A stretch of 64,000 bases of DNA from Clavibacter nebraskensis NCPPB 2581 (lineage in GTDB: Bacteria; Actinomycetota; Actinomycetes; Actinomycetales; Microbacteriaceae), in NCBI RefSeq assembly GCF_000355695.1, contig NC_020891.1, forward strand, positions 1,798,001 to 1,862,000. Direction: 5' to 3'. Shown piece after piece: positions 34,979 to 44,518 of this stretch. The notes under the pieces were generated by a model, which was given only the letters and a program-made list of their open reading frames with translations, was not told where the DNA came from and did not search any database. Every line of letters begins with the position of its first letter. The first letter of the stretch is position 1. Made by a program: the position numbers and the translations under genes.

Positions 34979-36189
34979 GACTGCTCCGCCCCGGCGTCGA
35001 TGAGGTCGAAGTACCTGCCCGCGGTCTCCATGTCCTTGTCGCCGCGGCCGCTGAGGTTGACGAGGATGATCGACTCCGGGCCGAGCTCCTCGCCGAGCTC
35101 GAGCGCGCCGGCGAGGGCGTGCGCCGACTCGATGGCCGGGATGATGCCCTCGGTGCGGCTGAGCAGGCGGAGCGCGCTCATGGCCTGGTCGTCCGTGACG
35201 GGACGGTACGACGCGCGACCCAGGTCCGACAGCCACGAGTGCTCCGGGCCGACGCCCGGATAGTCGAGGCCGGCGGAGATCGAGTGCGAGTCTATGGTCT
35301 GGCCGTCCTCGTCCTGGAGGAGGTAGCTGCGCGCGCCGTGCAGCATGCCGGGGCGGCCCTTGGTGATGGTGGCGGCCGTGCGCGGGGTGTCCGCGCCGTC
35401 GCCGCCGGCCTCGAAGCCGTAGAGGGCCACGTCGGCGTCGTCGAGGAACGCGTGGAAGATGCCGATGGCGTTGGATCCGCCGCCGACGCACGCCGCGACG
35501 GCATCGGGCAGGCGGCCGGTGAGCGCGAGGACCTGCTCGCGCGCCTCCTCGCCGATGACCTTCTGCAGGTCCCGGACCATGGCCGGGAACGGGTGCGGTC
35601 CCGCGACCGTCCCGAAGACGTAGTTCGTGGTCTCGACGTTGGTGACCCAGTCGCGCATGGCGTCGTTGATGGCGTCCTTGAGCGTGCGCGAGCCCGAGCG
35701 GACCGGGATGACCTCGGCGCCGAGCAGGCGCATGCGCGCCACGTTCAGCGCCTGGCGCTCCGTGTCGACCTCGCCCATGTAGATGACGCAGTCGAGGCCG
35801 AAGAGCGCGGCCGCGGTGGCCGTCGCGACGCCGTGCTGGCCCGCGCCCGTCTCCGCGATGATGCGCTTCTTGCCGATCTTCTTCGTGAGGAGCGCCTGGC
35901 CCAGCACGTTGTTGATCTTGTGCGAGCCGGTGTGGTTGAGGTCCTCGCGCTTGAGGATGATGCGCGCGCCCCCGGCGTGTTCGGCGAACCGCGGCACCTC
36001 CGTGATGAGCGACGGGCGGCCCGTGTAGCTGCGGTGCAGCTCGCGGAGCTCCTCGATGAAGGCGGGGTCGACCTTGAGCTCCTCCCACGCCGCCGACAGC
36101 TCGTCGAGGGCGGCGACGAGGGACTCCGGGACGTAGCGGCCGCCGAACTCGCCGAAGTACGGGCCGGTGACGCTGCGCAGGTCGGTCAT
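34975..36189 (-). CDS. trpB: Tryptophan synthase beta chain
   Basis: Condenses indole and serine to tryptophan using pyridoxal phosphate. The 404-residue protein has the PLP lysine in [13 protein letters not shown] (about 90-102), [12 protein letters not shown] (about 116-127) and the phosphate-binding [10 protein letters not shown]. It is the usual TrpB1 type (N-terminus [14 protein letters not shown]). The ATG overlaps the trpC stop (ATGA). Confidence 0.97.
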   Translation of the reverse strand: MTDLRSVTGPYFGEFGGRYVPESLVAALDELSAAWEELKVDPAFIEELRELHRSYTGRPSLITEVPRFAEHAGGARIILKREDLNHTGSHKINNVLGQALLTKKIGKKRIIAETGAGQHGVATATAAALFGLDCVIYMGEVDTERQALNVARMRLLGAEVIPVRSGSRTLKDAINDAMRDWVTNVETTNYVFGTVAGPHPFPAMVRDLQKVIGEEAREQVLALTGRLPDAVAACVGGGSNAIGIFHAFLDDADVALYGFEAGGDGADTPRTAATITKGRPGMLHGARSYLLQDEDGQTIDSHSISAGLDYPGVGPEHSWLSDLGRASYRPVTDDQAMSALRLLSRTEGIIPAIESAHALAGALELGEELGPESIILVNLSGRGDKDMETAGRYFDLIDAGAEQS

Positions 36190-36962
36190 GTGCGGATGTC
36201 CAGGAACTCGGAGAGCGTGCGGACGGGATCGCCCGTGACGAGCGCCTCGCCCACCAGGACGACGTCGGCGCCCGCGCGGCGGTAGTGCGCGACGTCGTCG
36301 GCGGTCTTCACCGCGGACTCGGCGATGCGCACGACCCCCGCGGGGATGGAGTCGGCCAGGCTGCCGAAGAGGTCGCGGTCGAGCTCGAAGGTGGTGAGGT
36401 TGCGGGCGTTGACGCCGACGACCTGCGCGCCGAGGTCGAGCGCGCGGGACACCTCCTCGGCCGAGTGCGTCTCGACGAGCGCGGTCATGCCGAGCTCGCT
36501 CACGAGCGCGTGCAGTTCGACGAGGGTCTTCTGGTCGAGCGCGGCGACGATGAGGAGGACGAGGTCGGCGCCGGACGCTCGGGCCTCGAGCACCTGGTAC
36601 GGCTCGCCGATGAAGTCCTTGCGGAGCACGGGGATGGAGACGGTGTCGCGAACCTGCTCGAGGTCCTGCAGCGAACCGCGGAACTTGCGGCCCTCGGTGA
36701 GGACGCTGATGGCGCTGGCGCCGCCGGTCTCGTAGCGGGACGCGAGGAGCGCGGGATCGGGGATCTCGGCGAGGGCGCCGCGCGACGGGCTCGAGCGCTT
36801 GACCTCGGCGATGATCTTCACGCGGTCCGCGGGCGCGAGCGCGCTGAGCGCGTCGAGGGCGGCGGGACGCGCGAGCGCCTCGGCCTCGACCTGGGCGAGC
36901 GGACGGGTCTCGCGGCGTGCGGCCGCGTCCTCGAGGGCGCCGGCGAGGAGGTCGCCCAGCAT
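36186..36962 (-). CDS. trpC: Indole-3-glycerol phosphate synthase
   Basis: Closes the indole ring in tryptophan synthesis. The 258-residue protein carries the catalytic KRSSPSRG segment (about 55-62), the VLRKDFI block and [13 protein letters not shown], all typical of a monofunctional TrpC. trpF is not fused here; in actinobacteria the bifunctional PriA/HisA often supplies it. The ATG directly abuts the stop of the HGxxPAAW gene (no spacer). Confidence 0.96.
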   Translation of the reverse strand: MLGDLLAGALEDAAARRETRPLAQVEAEALARPAALDALSALAPADRVKIIAEVKRSSPSRGALAEIPDPALLASRYETGGASAISVLTEGRKFRGSLQDLEQVRDTVSIPVLRKDFIGEPYQVLEARASGADLVLLIVAALDQKTLVELHALVSELGMTALVETHSAEEVSRALDLGAQVVGVNARNLTTFELDRDLFGSLADSIPAGVVRIAESAVKTADDVAHYRRAGADVVLVGEALVTGDPVRTLSEFLDIRT

Positions 36963-37202
36963 CTAGGAGTGCGCCTTCGCGTGCGTGACGGTGCGGTGCC
37001 CGCCGACGCCGAACCCCAGCTTCTTCATGACGCCGCCGGTGATCCAGCCGAGGATGGCGAGGACCGCCGATGCCCACACGACGGGCTCGATGGCGAACCA
37101 GAAGGCGATGGTGCCGACGGTGAACGCGACGAGCATGATGACGACAGCCGTCCAGGCCGCCGGCGAGTTGCCGTGGCCGGGTTCTGCGGACTCTGTGGAC
37201 AT
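36963..37202 (-). CDS. HGxxPAAW family small membrane protein
   Basis: A 79-residue protein with the family-defining HGNSPAAW motif (residues 10-17), then two membrane segments (about 18-37 and 41-57) and a basic C-terminus. The family has no known function but is regularly found beside trpC in actinobacteria, so a role near tryptophan metabolism or simple co-transcription is possible. ATG at 37202 has a GAGGAG ribosome site. A TAGACT -10 box lies about 38 bases upstream. Confidence 0.85.
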   Translation of the reverse strand: MSTESAEPGHGNSPAAWTAVVIMLVAFTVGTIAFWFAIEPVVWASAVLAILGWITGGVMKKLGFGVGGHRTVTHAKAHS

Positions 37203-37239
37203 GCGTGCTCCTCGGGGGTCGTGCGATCGGGACGGATCG

Positions 37240-37245
37240 AGTCTA
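37240..37245 (-). promoter_or_regulatory. Candidate -10 box before the HGxxPAAW gene
   Basis: The minus strand reads TAGACT. If used, it would give trpC-trpB-trpA-lgt a second promoter inside the his-trp run, in the only gap (103 bases) in that stretch. Confidence 0.4.
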
Positions 37246-37305
37246 CCCGGCGGCGTCGGGGCGGCCGTCGGCTTGGGGAGGGCGGTCGGGGACGTCAGTC
37301 GACCC

Positions 37306-37944
37306 TCACGTGGCCGCGCCGGGCGGGGTCTCGTCCGCGTCGCCCGCCTCGCGGCGGGTGGGATCCGCGCCGCCGCTCAGGCTGTCCCAGGCCGCCACCG
37401 GGTCCTCCCGCGGGACGATCCGGCGGGCGGGCGACTGGTCGGGCGCGTCGTACCGGGACCGGCGGGTGGGCCAGCGCGGTCCCGTGACCGCGACGAAGAG
37501 GCCCGTCAGCGCCGACGCGATGCCCGCGACCAGCGTGATCGGACCCCACGGGGTCGTGGCCCACCCGTCGACGAGCTCCGCCACGGCCGACGAGCCCGCC
37601 ACGCCCGTGACGGTCGTGACCGCGGCCTCGCCCGCCTGGACGGGACCCGCGGTCGCGGCGAACGCCGTGAGCGCCACCGTCGCGCCGATGAGCGCCTGCA
37701 GGATCCCGAGCACCACGCGGAGCACGCGGCCCGCGATGGCGAGCGCGCCGGCGAGGGCGAGGCTGGAGAGCGCGAGGGCGCTGAGCGCGGGGGCGGCGAC
37801 GCTGCCCGCCACGGGCACGAGCGTCGGCGCCTGGCCGCCGATGCGGAGCGTCGACCAGTCCTGCGACCAGCCGAGGAACGTGGCGGCGCTCGTCGCGAGG
37901 ACGAGCAGGAGAGCGAGGGACTTCGTGCGGCGGGTGACGCGCAT
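37306..37944 (-). CDS. Trp biosynthesis-associated membrane protein
   Basis: A 212-residue protein of the actinobacterial tryptophan-operon membrane protein family, encoded directly after trpE. It has four hydrophobic segments (about 9-28, 45-70, 74-95 and 135-158) and a polar, disordered C-terminal tail. Its function is not known. Its ATG overlaps the trpE stop by one base (TGATG). It could be a small transporter or a regulator; nothing in the sequence decides this. Confidence 0.85.
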   Translation of the reverse strand: MRVTRRTKSLALLLVLATSAATFLGWSQDWSTLRIGGQAPTLVPVAGSVAAPALSALALSSLALAGALAIAGRVLRVVLGILQALIGATVALTAFAATAGPVQAGEAAVTTVTGVAGSSAVAELVDGWATTPWGPITLVAGIASALTGLFVAVTGPRWPTRRSRYDAPDQSPARRIVPREDPVAAWDSLSGGADPTRREAGDADETPPGAAT

Positions 37945-39503
37945 CAGCGGAGGCGCCGCATGGCCTCGGCGACGGCGACCGCGCGCAGCGGGGCGGCGGC
38001 CTTGTTCTGCGTCTCGAGGTACTCGGCGTCCGGGTCGGAGTCGGCGACCATGCCGCCGCCGGCCTGGACGTGGGCGATGCCGTCGACGATGGTGGCCGTG
38101 CGGATCGCGATGGCGAGGTCCGCGTCGCCCGCGAAGTCGAAGTAGCCCACCACTCCCCCGTACACGCCGCGCTGGGCGGGCTCGAGCTCGTCGATGATCT
38201 GCAGCGCGCGCGGCTTCGGCGCACCCGAGAGCGTGCCGGCCGGGAACGTCGCGCGGAAGACGTCGATGCTCGAGACGCCGGGCCGGAGCGTGCCCTCGAC
38301 CGAGCTGACCAGGTGCATGATGTGGCTGAACCGCTCGACGCGCATGAACTCGGTGACCTCGACCGATCCCGGGGCGCACGCCTTGAGCATGTCGTTGCGG
38401 GCGAGGTCCACCAGCATGAGGTGCTCGGCGCGCTCCTTCGGGTCGGCGAGGAGCGACTCCTCGTGCGCGACGTCCTCCTCCACGGTCGCGCCGCGCGGGC
38501 GGGACCCGGCGATCGGGTGCATGTAGACGTGGTCGTCGGTGACCGTGACGAGCGCCTCGGGCGATGACCCGACGATGGAGTACGGCTTCCCGTCCGCGTC
38601 CTCGAGCGTGAGGAGGTACATGTACGGGCTCGGGTTGAGCACGCGCAGGATGCGGTAGACGTCGATCGGCTCGGCCGTGGTGGGCTGGTCGAACCGCTGC
38701 GAGACGACGACCTGGAAGACGTCGCCCTCGTGGATGTGGTGCTTGCTGCGCGCGATGGCCGCGTGGAAGTCGGCGGGCTCGGTGCGGAGCGTCGCGGACG
38801 GCTGCGCCTGGAGGTCCACCTCCGCGAGGAACGTCTCCGACGGCCGGGCGAGGTCGGCCTGCATGCGGTCGAGGCGCGCCTGCGCGTCGGCCCACATGGC
38901 GTCCGCGTCGTCGGCGCCGTCATTGAGGGCGGTGGCGACGAGCGTGACGGTGCCGCGGCGGTGGTCGAGCACCGCGAGCTCGGAGACGAAGCTGAGCGCC
39001 TGCCCGGGCACGGGCACCTCGGCCGGCGGGCGGTCGGGCAGGCGCTCGATCTGGCGCACGGCCTCCCAGCCGATGAAGCCGACGAGACCGCCCGTGAGCG
39101 GGGGCAGGCCGGGGATCCGCGGCGTCTCCCAGCGGGCGTAGAGGGCGGCGAGGGCGGCGAGCGGGCCGTCGGGCGCGTCGTCGCCGAGGGCGCGGCGCGC
39201 GTCCATGCCGTAGTCGAGCCAGCGGGCCTCGTCGCCCTGCTGCGTCAGCACGCCGAAGGACGAGACGCCGACGAACGAGAAACGGGTCCAGATGCCGCCC
39301 TGGCCGGCGGACTCGAGCAGGAAGCTGCCCGGGCGGCCGGCGGTGAGCTTGCGGTGGACGCCGACGGGCGTCTCGCCGTCCGCGAAGACCTCGCGGAGCA
39401 CGGGGATCACACGGTGGTCGGCGGCCAGGTCGCGGAACGCCTCCCGCGTGGTGGTGCCGGGTGCGGGGACGGACGGCGCGGCGGGGCGCGGGGTCTCGCT
39501 CAT
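37944..39503 (-). CDS. trpE: Anthranilate synthase component I
   Basis: Makes anthranilate from chorismate, with a glutaminase subunit (TrpG) not encoded here. The 519-residue protein has the tryptophan feedback motif LLES (about 52-55), the chorismate-binding [22 protein letters not shown] and [13 protein letters not shown] blocks. The ATG overlaps the hisI stop (ATGA), so trpE appears to be the continuation of a his operon. No leader-peptide attenuator is possible at this junction. Confidence 0.96.
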   Translation of the reverse strand: MSETPRPAAPSVPAPGTTTREAFRDLAADHRVIPVLREVFADGETPVGVHRKLTAGRPGSFLLESAGQGGIWTRFSFVGVSSFGVLTQQGDEARWLDYGMDARRALGDDAPDGPLAALAALYARWETPRIPGLPPLTGGLVGFIGWEAVRQIERLPDRPPAEVPVPGQALSFVSELAVLDHRRGTVTLVATALNDGADDADAMWADAQARLDRMQADLARPSETFLAEVDLQAQPSATLRTEPADFHAAIARSKHHIHEGDVFQVVVSQRFDQPTTAEPIDVYRILRVLNPSPYMYLLTLEDADGKPYSIVGSSPEALVTVTDDHVYMHPIAGSRPRGATVEEDVAHEESLLADPKERAEHLMLVDLARNDMLKACAPGSVEVTEFMRVERFSHIMHLVSSVEGTLRPGVSSIDVFRATFPAGTLSGAPKPRALQIIDELEPAQRGVYGGVVGYFDFAGDADLAIAIRTATIVDGIAHVQAGGGMVADSDPDAEYLETQNKAAAPLRAVAVAEAMRRLR

Positions 39504-39898
39504 GGGGTGGGCCCTTCGTCGGCGGCGGGGCGCGCGCCCGGGACGGGGTGGAGGTGGTCCGCGTCGAAGCAGGTGCGCGTGCCGGTGTGGCAGGCCACTC
39601 CTACCTGGTCGACCTGGACGAGGACCGTGTCGCCGTCGCAGTCGAGGGCGGCGTCGCGCACGTACTGGCCGTGCCCGGACGTGTCGCCCTTCCGCCAGTA
39701 CTCGCTCCGGGAGCGGGACCAGAAGGTGACGCGGCCGGTGGTGAGCGTGCGGCGGAGGGCCTCGCGGTCCATGTAGCCGAGCATGAGCACCTCGCGCGTG
39801 TCGTGCTGCTGGATCACGGCGGGCAGCAGCCCGTCGTCGGCGAAGGACGCGCGGGCGAGGATGCCGTCCACGTCGGGGACGGACGCCGATGCGCTCAT
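39500..39898 (-). CDS. hisI: Phosphoribosyl-AMP cyclohydrolase
   Basis: Third step of histidine synthesis, opening the adenine ring of phosphoribosyl-AMP. The 132-residue single-domain protein has [29 protein letters not shown] and the zinc-binding ligands in DCDGDTVL and [10 protein letters not shown]. It is separate from HisE, which lies upstream at 41583. ATG at 39898 overlaps the hisF stop and its own stop overlaps trpE. Confidence 0.95.
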   Translation of the reverse strand: MSASASVPDVDGILARASFADDGLLPAVIQQHDTREVLMLGYMDREALRRTLTTGRVTFWSRSRSEYWRKGDTSGHGQYVRDAALDCDGDTVLVQVDQVGVACHTGTRTCFDADHLHPVPGARPAADEGPTP

Positions 39899-40692
39899 CG
39901 TCGGACCACCTGACCGGCGTCCTGGAGGGCGCCCTTGACGTCGCCGATGGTGAACCGGCGGGAGTGGAAGACGCTCGCGGCGAGCACGGCGTCGGCGCCG
40001 GCCTCGATCGCGGGCGCGAAGTGGTCGAGCTCGCCCGCGCCGCCCGAGGCGATGACGGGCACGCGGCTGGCGGCGCGCATGGCGGCGACGAGCTCGAGGT
40101 CGAAGCCGTCGCGCGTGCCGTCGGCGTCGATGGAGTTGACGAGCAGCTCGCCCGCGCCGCGCTCGACGGCCTCCCGGGCCCAGGCGACCGCGTCGATGGT
40201 CGTGCGCGTGCGGCCGCCGTGCGTGGTGACGACGAAGCCGGACTCCGTGTCGCCGCGCGTCACGTCGAGCGAGAGGACGCACACCTGCGCACCGAACCGG
40301 TCGGCGATCTCGCCCACGAGGTCGGGGCGGGCGATGGCCGCGCTGTTGACGCCGATCTTGTCCGCGCCGCTCGCGAGCAGGCGGGCCACGTCGTCGGCGC
40401 TGCGCACTCCCCCACCGACCGTCAGCGGGATGAAGACCTGCTCTGCGGTGGCGCTCACGACGTCGTACATGGTGGAGCGGTCCTCGACCGTGGCCGTGAC
40501 GTCGAGGAACGTGAGCTCGTCGGCGCCCTGCTCGTAGTAGAGCCGCGCGAGCTCGACCGGGTCGCCCGCGTCCTGCAGGTCGAGGAAGTTGACGCCCTTG
40601 ACGACACGGCCGGCGGCCACGTCGAGGCACGGGATGACGCGGACCGCGAGCTGCGCGGCCGGGCCGGGGGCGGCGGATCCAGCGGATGCCAC
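39895..40692 (-). CDS. hisF: Imidazole glycerol phosphate synthase subunit HisF
   Basis: The cyclase subunit that forms imidazole glycerol phosphate with ammonia from HisH. The 265-residue TIM barrel has the catalytic Asp in [17 protein letters not shown] and the second in VLSLDVTRG, with phosphate-binding GGGVRS and [10 protein letters not shown]. The start is GTG at 40692, 2 bases after the hisG stop, with about 14 extra residues before the family core. hisH and hisA are not in this window. Confidence 0.95.
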   Translation of the reverse strand: MASAGSAAPGPAAQLAVRVIPCLDVAAGRVVKGVNFLDLQDAGDPVELARLYYEQGADELTFLDVTATVEDRSTMYDVVSATAEQVFIPLTVGGGVRSADDVARLLASGADKIGVNSAAIARPDLVGEIADRFGAQVCVLSLDVTRGDTESGFVVTTHGGRTRTTIDAVAWAREAVERGAGELLVNSIDADGTRDGFDLELVAAMRAASRVPVIASGGAGELDHFAPAIEAGADAVLAASVFHSRRFTIGDVKGALQDAGQVVRR

Positions 40693-40694
40693 GG

Positions 40695-41534
40695 TCAGAT
40701 CCGGGCGGCGTGGATGGGGCTGACGAGGATGGCGCGCGCGCCGACCTCGTGCAGGCGGTCCATGATCTGGTTTGTGTCGTCGCGCGGCACCATCGAGCGC
40801 ACGGCGACCCACGCGGGGTCCTGCAGCGGCGAGATGGTGGGCGACTCGATGCCCGGCGTGATGGCCGTGGCGGCGTCGAGCAGGTCGAGCGGCACGTCAT
40901 AGTCCATCAGCACGTAGCGGCGCGCGACGAGCACGCCCTCGAGGCGGCGGAGCAGCGTCGCGGCGCCCGGCTTCTCCTCGGCGCCGGAGATGAGCACGGC
41001 GGTCGAGCGGAGGATCACGGGGCCGAAGATCTCGAGCCCGGCCTTCCGCAGCGTCGTGCCGGTCTCGACCACGTCGGCGATGGCGTCGGCGACGCCCAGC
41101 TGGATGGCCGACTCGACGGCGCCGTCGAGGCGGATGAGCTGCGCCTCCACGCCGTGCTCGCGGAGGAACCCGCCGACGAGCACGGGGTAGCTGGTGGCGA
41201 TGCGGACGCCCGCGAGGTCCTGGAGGTCGGCGAAGCGGCCGACGGGGCCGGCGAACCGGAACGTGGATCCCGCGAAGCCGAGCTCCGCGGTCTCGGACGC
41301 GTCCGACGCGGAGTCGATGAGGAGGTCGCGGCCGGTGATGCCGACGTCCAGCGCGCCGGATCCGACGTAGGTCGCGATGTCGCGCGGGCGGAGGTAGAAG
41401 AACTCGACGTCGTTGCGCGCGTCGAGGACGTAGAGCTCCTTCGGGTCACGACGGCCGGCGTACCCGGCCTCGGCGAGCATCTGGGCGGCGGTCTCGGCGA
41501 GCGAGCCCTTGTTGGGCACGGCGACACGGAGCAT
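40695..41534 (-). CDS. hisG: ATP phosphoribosyltransferase, long form
   Basis: Commits PRPP and ATP to histidine synthesis and is the feedback-controlled step. The 279-residue protein is the long form with a C-terminal ACT-like regulatory domain (about 205-279), so it needs no HisZ. The N-terminus [16 protein letters not shown] and [10 protein letters not shown] are typical. ATG at 41534 is chosen for its GGAAGAAG ribosome site and the family N-terminus. It lies 48 bases after hisE. Confidence 0.96.
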   Translation of the reverse strand: MLRVAVPNKGSLAETAAQMLAEAGYAGRRDPKELYVLDARNDVEFFYLRPRDIATYVGSGALDVGITGRDLLIDSASDASETAELGFAGSTFRFAGPVGRFADLQDLAGVRIATSYPVLVGGFLREHGVEAQLIRLDGAVESAIQLGVADAIADVVETGTTLRKAGLEIFGPVILRSTAVLISGAEEKPGAATLLRRLEGVLVARRYVLMDYDVPLDLLDAATAITPGIESPTISPLQDPAWVAVRSMVPRDDTNQIMDRLHEVGARAILVSPIHAARI

Positions 41535-41582
41535 GGGGATCACTTCTTCCGATGGAGGGGGCGGCACGGGTGACGGGGCGCG

Positions 41583-41846
41583 TCACAGATGTCGGCCGAC
41601 ATCCTCCAGGGAGAGGCCGCGCGCGATCATCATGACCTGCACGTGGTACAGCAGCTGCGAGATCTCCTCGGCCGCGCGGTCGTCGGACTCGTGCTCGGCC
41701 GCCATCCAGACCTCGGCGGCCTCCTCGACGACCTTCTTGCCGATCGCGTGCACGCCGCCGTCCAGCTCGCGGACGGTGCCGGATCCCTCGGGCCGCTCGG
41801 CGGCGATCCGGGTCAGCTCGCCGAACAGGTCATCGAAGGTCTTCAC
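41583..41846 (-). CDS. hisE: Phosphoribosyl-ATP pyrophosphatase
   Basis: Second step of histidine synthesis. The 87-residue all-helical protein has the MazG-like metal-binding pattern [22 protein letters not shown] and [17 protein letters not shown] at 41846 is the start; TACCCT lies 7 bases upstream, so the his-trp transcript probably begins here without a leader. An FKBP gene with a strong terminator lies upstream. Confidence 0.94.
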   Translation of the reverse strand: MKTFDDLFGELTRIAAERPEGSGTVRELDGGVHAIGKKVVEEAAEVWMAAEHESDDRAAEEISQLLYHVQVMMIARGLSLEDVGRHL

Positions 41847-41853
41847 GTGCTCC

Positions 41854-41859
41854 AGGGTA
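41854..41859 (-). promoter_or_regulatory. Leaderless-type -10 box for hisE (start of the his-trp operon)
   Basis: The minus strand reads TACCCT with TG just before it (extended -10), 7 bases before the hisE GTG. GGAGC in the spacer could also act as a ribosome site if transcription starts further upstream. Confidence 0.45.
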
Positions 41860-41889
41860 CAGGCGCGCGCGGCCGCCCCGGCACGACGA

Positions 41890-41924
41890 CGGGAGGCCGG
41901 GAGCGATGCGCTCCCGGCCTCCCG
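41890..41924 (-). terminator. Hairpin terminator after the FKBP gene
   Basis: A 16-bp perfect stem (41890-41905 with 41909-41924) with a 3-base loop, 30 bases past the FKBP stop on the minus strand. It isolates the his-trp operon from upstream genes. Confidence 0.85.
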
Positions 41925-41954
41925 GTGGTCGTGCTGGTCGTGCGGGGACGCTCG

Positions 41955-42323
41955 CTAGCCGACGCCCTGCAGGTCGATCACGAAGATCAGCGTGCGGCCG
42001 GAGAGGCGGTGGCCGCCGCCCGCGGCGCCGTAGGCGAGCTCCGGCGGGACGACGAGCTGGCGGCGTCCGCCGACCTTCATGCCGGGGATGCCCTGCTGCC
42101 AGCCGGCGATGAGGCTGCGGAGGGGGAAGCGCACGGACTGGCCGCGGCTCCAGGAGGAGTCGAACTCCTCGCCGGACTCGAAGTCGACGCCGAGGTAGTG
42201 CACGTCGACGGTGTCGCCGGGCTGGGCCTCGGGGCCGTCGCCCACGGTGATGTCGGAGATGGTGAGCTCTGCGGGGGCCGGGCCGTCGACGGGCTCGACC
42301 TCGGGCTTCGTGGTGTCGGTCAT
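41955..42323 (-). CDS. FKBP-type peptidyl-prolyl isomerase
   Basis: A 122-residue cytoplasmic FK506-binding protein that speeds proline isomerisation in folding. The core has VDVHYLGVDFESGEEFDSSW, the active-site FPLRSLIAGWQQGIPGMKVGGRR and PPELAYG. No signal peptide. ATG at 42323 gives MTDTTKPEVEPVDGP; a TTG at 42335 would add four residues. It is the last gene before the his operon terminator and lies 34 bases after rpe. Confidence 0.93.
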   Translation of the reverse strand: MTDTTKPEVEPVDGPAPAELTISDITVGDGPEAQPGDTVDVHYLGVDFESGEEFDSSWSRGQSVRFPLRSLIAGWQQGIPGMKVGGRRQLVVPPELAYGAAGGGHRLSGRTLIFVIDLQGVG

Positions 42324-42357
42324 GGATCCAGTCAAGCAGATCCGCGCGCGCCTCCCG

Positions 42358-43026
42358 TCAGTGCGCGTGCGTGTGCGCCTCGGCCGCGAGGCGCAGCTCG
42401 GCGATGGCCGCCTCGGGGTCGCCGCCGCGGAACACGCCGGATCCGGAGACGAAGGTGTCGGCGCCGGCCTCGGCCGCGCGGCCGATGGTCTCGACGTCGA
42501 TGCCGCCGTCGACCTGGAGCCAGACGTCGTGGCCGGACTCGCGGAGGCGGGAGCGGAGGGCGCGGAGCTTGGGCATGGTCTCGGGCATGAAGGACTGGCC
42601 GCCGAAGCCGGGCTCGACCGTCATGACGAGGACCTGGTCGAACTCGGGCAGCAGCTCGAGGTAGTCGTCGACGGGCGTGCCGGGCTTCAGCGCGATGCCG
42701 GCGCGCGCGCCGATCTCGCGCAGGCGCCGGGCGAGCGCGACGGGCTCGCGCGTGGCCTCCGCGTGGAAGGTGACGCTCGCGGCGCCCGCCTCCGCGTAGC
42801 CGGGCGCCCAGCGGTCCACGTCGTCGATCATCAGGTGGATGTCGAGCGGCACGGACGTCACCTGCTGGAGGCGCTCGACCATCGGCAGCCCGAACGTGAG
42901 GTTCGGGACGAAGTGGTTGTCCATGATGTCGACGTGCACGAGGTCGGCGGTCGCGAGGCGCTGGATCTCGCGCTCCAGGTTCGCGAAGTCGGCGGACAGG
43001 ATGCTCGGTTCGATGCGGACGGGCAT
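42358..43026 (-). CDS. rpe: Ribulose-phosphate 3-epimerase
   Basis: Interconverts ribulose-5-phosphate and xylulose-5-phosphate. The 222-residue TIM barrel has PSILSADFANLE, HVDIMDNHFVPNLTFG with metal-binding His and Asp, DIHLMID, VMTVEPGFGGQSF and the second catalytic Asp in QVDGGID. It ends in a histidine-rich HTHAH. ATG at 43026 has TAGGGT 7 bases upstream, overlapping the rsmB stop. Confidence 0.96.
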   Translation of the reverse strand: MPVRIEPSILSADFANLEREIQRLATADLVHVDIMDNHFVPNLTFGLPMVERLQQVTSVPLDIHLMIDDVDRWAPGYAEAGAASVTFHAEATREPVALARRLREIGARAGIALKPGTPVDDYLELLPEFDQVLVMTVEPGFGGQSFMPETMPKLRALRSRLRESGHDVWLQVDGGIDVETIGRAAEAGADTFVSGSGVFRGGDPEAAIAELRLAAEAHTHAH

Positions 43027-43033
43027 GCTCCCG

Positions 43034-43039
43034 ACCCTA
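43034..43039 (-). promoter_or_regulatory. Leaderless-type -10 box for rpe within the rsmB stop
   Basis: The minus strand reads TAGGGT, 7 bases before the rpe ATG; its TAG is the rsmB stop codon. The GGGAG just before the ATG is too close for a normal ribosome site. Confidence 0.45.
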
Positions 43040-44518
43040 CCGGCGGGTCAGCAGGGCGATGAACATGGCGTCCGTGCCGTGCCGGTGCGGCCAGAGCTGC
43101 ACGCTGGATCCGCGGGTCGCGGCGTCGGGGTCGGCGTCCGGCAGCTCGAGGTCGCCGTCGGCCACCTCCTGCAGCACCGCGCGCGTGTCGAGCGCGGTCA
43201 CGTCCGCGTGGCGCTGGAGCGCCGCCTGCACGATGGCGCGGGTCTCGGCGAGGTGCGGCGAGCACGTGACGTAGGCGAGGATCCCGCCGGGCGCGAGAGC
43301 GCCGATCGCGGAGTCGATGAGGCCGGCCTGGAGGGCGCCGAGGCCCGCGACGTCGCGCGGGGTCTTCCGCCAGCGCGACTCGGGCCGGCGGCGGAGGGCG
43401 CCGAGGCCGCTGCAGGGGGCGTCGAGGAGGATCCGGTCGAACTCCCCCGGGTGGGTCTCCCCCACGGTCGTGCCGTCGAGCTCCCACACCTCGGTGTCGC
43501 CCGGGACGGCCCGGAGGGCGTCGCGGACGAGACCGGCGCGGGCGGGGACGAGCTCGTTCGCGGTGAGCAGGGCGCCGGAGCGGCCCGCCTCGGCGGCGAG
43601 GAGAGCGGCCTTGCCGCCGGGACCCGCGCAGAGGTCGAGCCAGCGCTCGCCGGGGGTGACGGCGCGGGCGCGGCTGAGCGCGAGGGCGGCGAGCTGGGAT
43701 CCCTCGTCCTGGACGCAGACGCGGCCCTCGGCGACGCCGGGGGCGTCCATCGGGTCGCCGCCCTCGAGGTAGGCGCCCACGGGCGAGAACGCGGCCGGCT
43801 GCTCGCCGGTCTCCTCGACGGTCGCGAGGCCCGGGAGCGCGACGAGGCCCACGGCGGGCGCGGCGTTGTCGGCGCGCAGCAGGTCCTCGAGCTCGTCGGC
43901 GCGGCCCTCGCGGGCGAGCGCCTGGCGGAGGGCGCGCAGCACCCACAGCGGGTGGGAGTGCTCGAGCGCGAGGCGCTCGTCGTCGCTCGCGGCGCTGTCG
44001 AGCACGCGCTGCCGCCACCCGTCGGGCTCCGTGCGCGTGATGGTGCGGAGGACGCCGTTGACGAAGCCCGTGGCGGAGCGGGATCCGACCGCGCGCGCCA
44101 TGTCGACGCCCTCGTTGACGGCCGCGTGCGTGGCGACGCGCATGCTCAGCAGCTGGTGGACCGAGAGGCGGAGCACGTCGAGGATGGGCGCGTCGATCGC
44201 GATGACGGGACGGCCGGCGGCCAGCTCGATCACGCGGTCGTAGTAGCCGGACATGCGCAGGGTGCCGTAGGCCAGCTCGGTGGCGAGCGCCGCGTCCTGG
44301 GCGCTGAGGGCCGCGCGGCGGATCCGGACGGGCAGCAGCAGGTTCGCGTAGGCGTCCGACTCGCGGACCGCGCTCACGACCTCGTAGGCGACGCGGCGCG
44401 CCGGGCTGACGGTCGACGGGCTGCCGACCTCGGCGCGGTCGGCGGCTCGACGGCGGTCGCCTCCCGCGAGGCGGCGGCCGGCCGGTCGGCGGGCGGGGGA
44501 ACCGGTGCTGTCGTTCAT
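43037..44518 (-). CDS. rsmB: 16S rRNA m5C967-type methyltransferase RsmB (Sun/NOL1 family)
   Basis: Methylates a cytosine of 16S rRNA. The 493-residue protein has a NusB-like RNA-binding N-terminal domain (about 40-175) and a SAM-dependent methyltransferase domain with LDLCAGPGGKAALLA (motif I), the first conserved cysteine in LDAPCSGLGALRRRPE and the catalytic one in AYVTCSPHLAE. ATG at 44518 overlaps the fmt stop (ATGA). The disordered first 40 residues are rich in Arg, Gly and Ala. Confidence 0.94.
   Translation of the reverse strand: MNDSTGSPARRPAGRRLAGGDRRRAADRAEVGSPSTVSPARRVAYEVVSAVRESDAYANLLLPVRIRRAALSAQDAALATELAYGTLRMSGYYDRVIELAAGRPVIAIDAPILDVLRLSVHQLLSMRVATHAAVNEGVDMARAVGSRSATGFVNGVLRTITRTEPDGWRQRVLDSAASDDERLALEHSHPLWVLRALRQALAREGRADELEDLLRADNAAPAVGLVALPGLATVEETGEQPAAFSPVGAYLEGGDPMDAPGVAEGRVCVQDEGSQLAALALSRARAVTPGERWLDLCAGPGGKAALLAAEAGRSGALLTANELVPARAGLVRDALRAVPGDTEVWELDGTTVGETHPGEFDRILLDAPCSGLGALRRRPESRWRKTPRDVAGLGALQAGLIDSAIGALAPGGILAYVTCSPHLAETRAIVQAALQRHADVTALDTRAVLQEVADGDLELPDADPDAATRGSSVQLWPHRHGTDAMFIALLTRR

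Noticed and set aside
37944-39898. A tryptophan leader-peptide attenuator before trpE
   Set aside because: trpE overlaps hisI by four bases, so there is no leader. No run of Trp codons is seen upstream.
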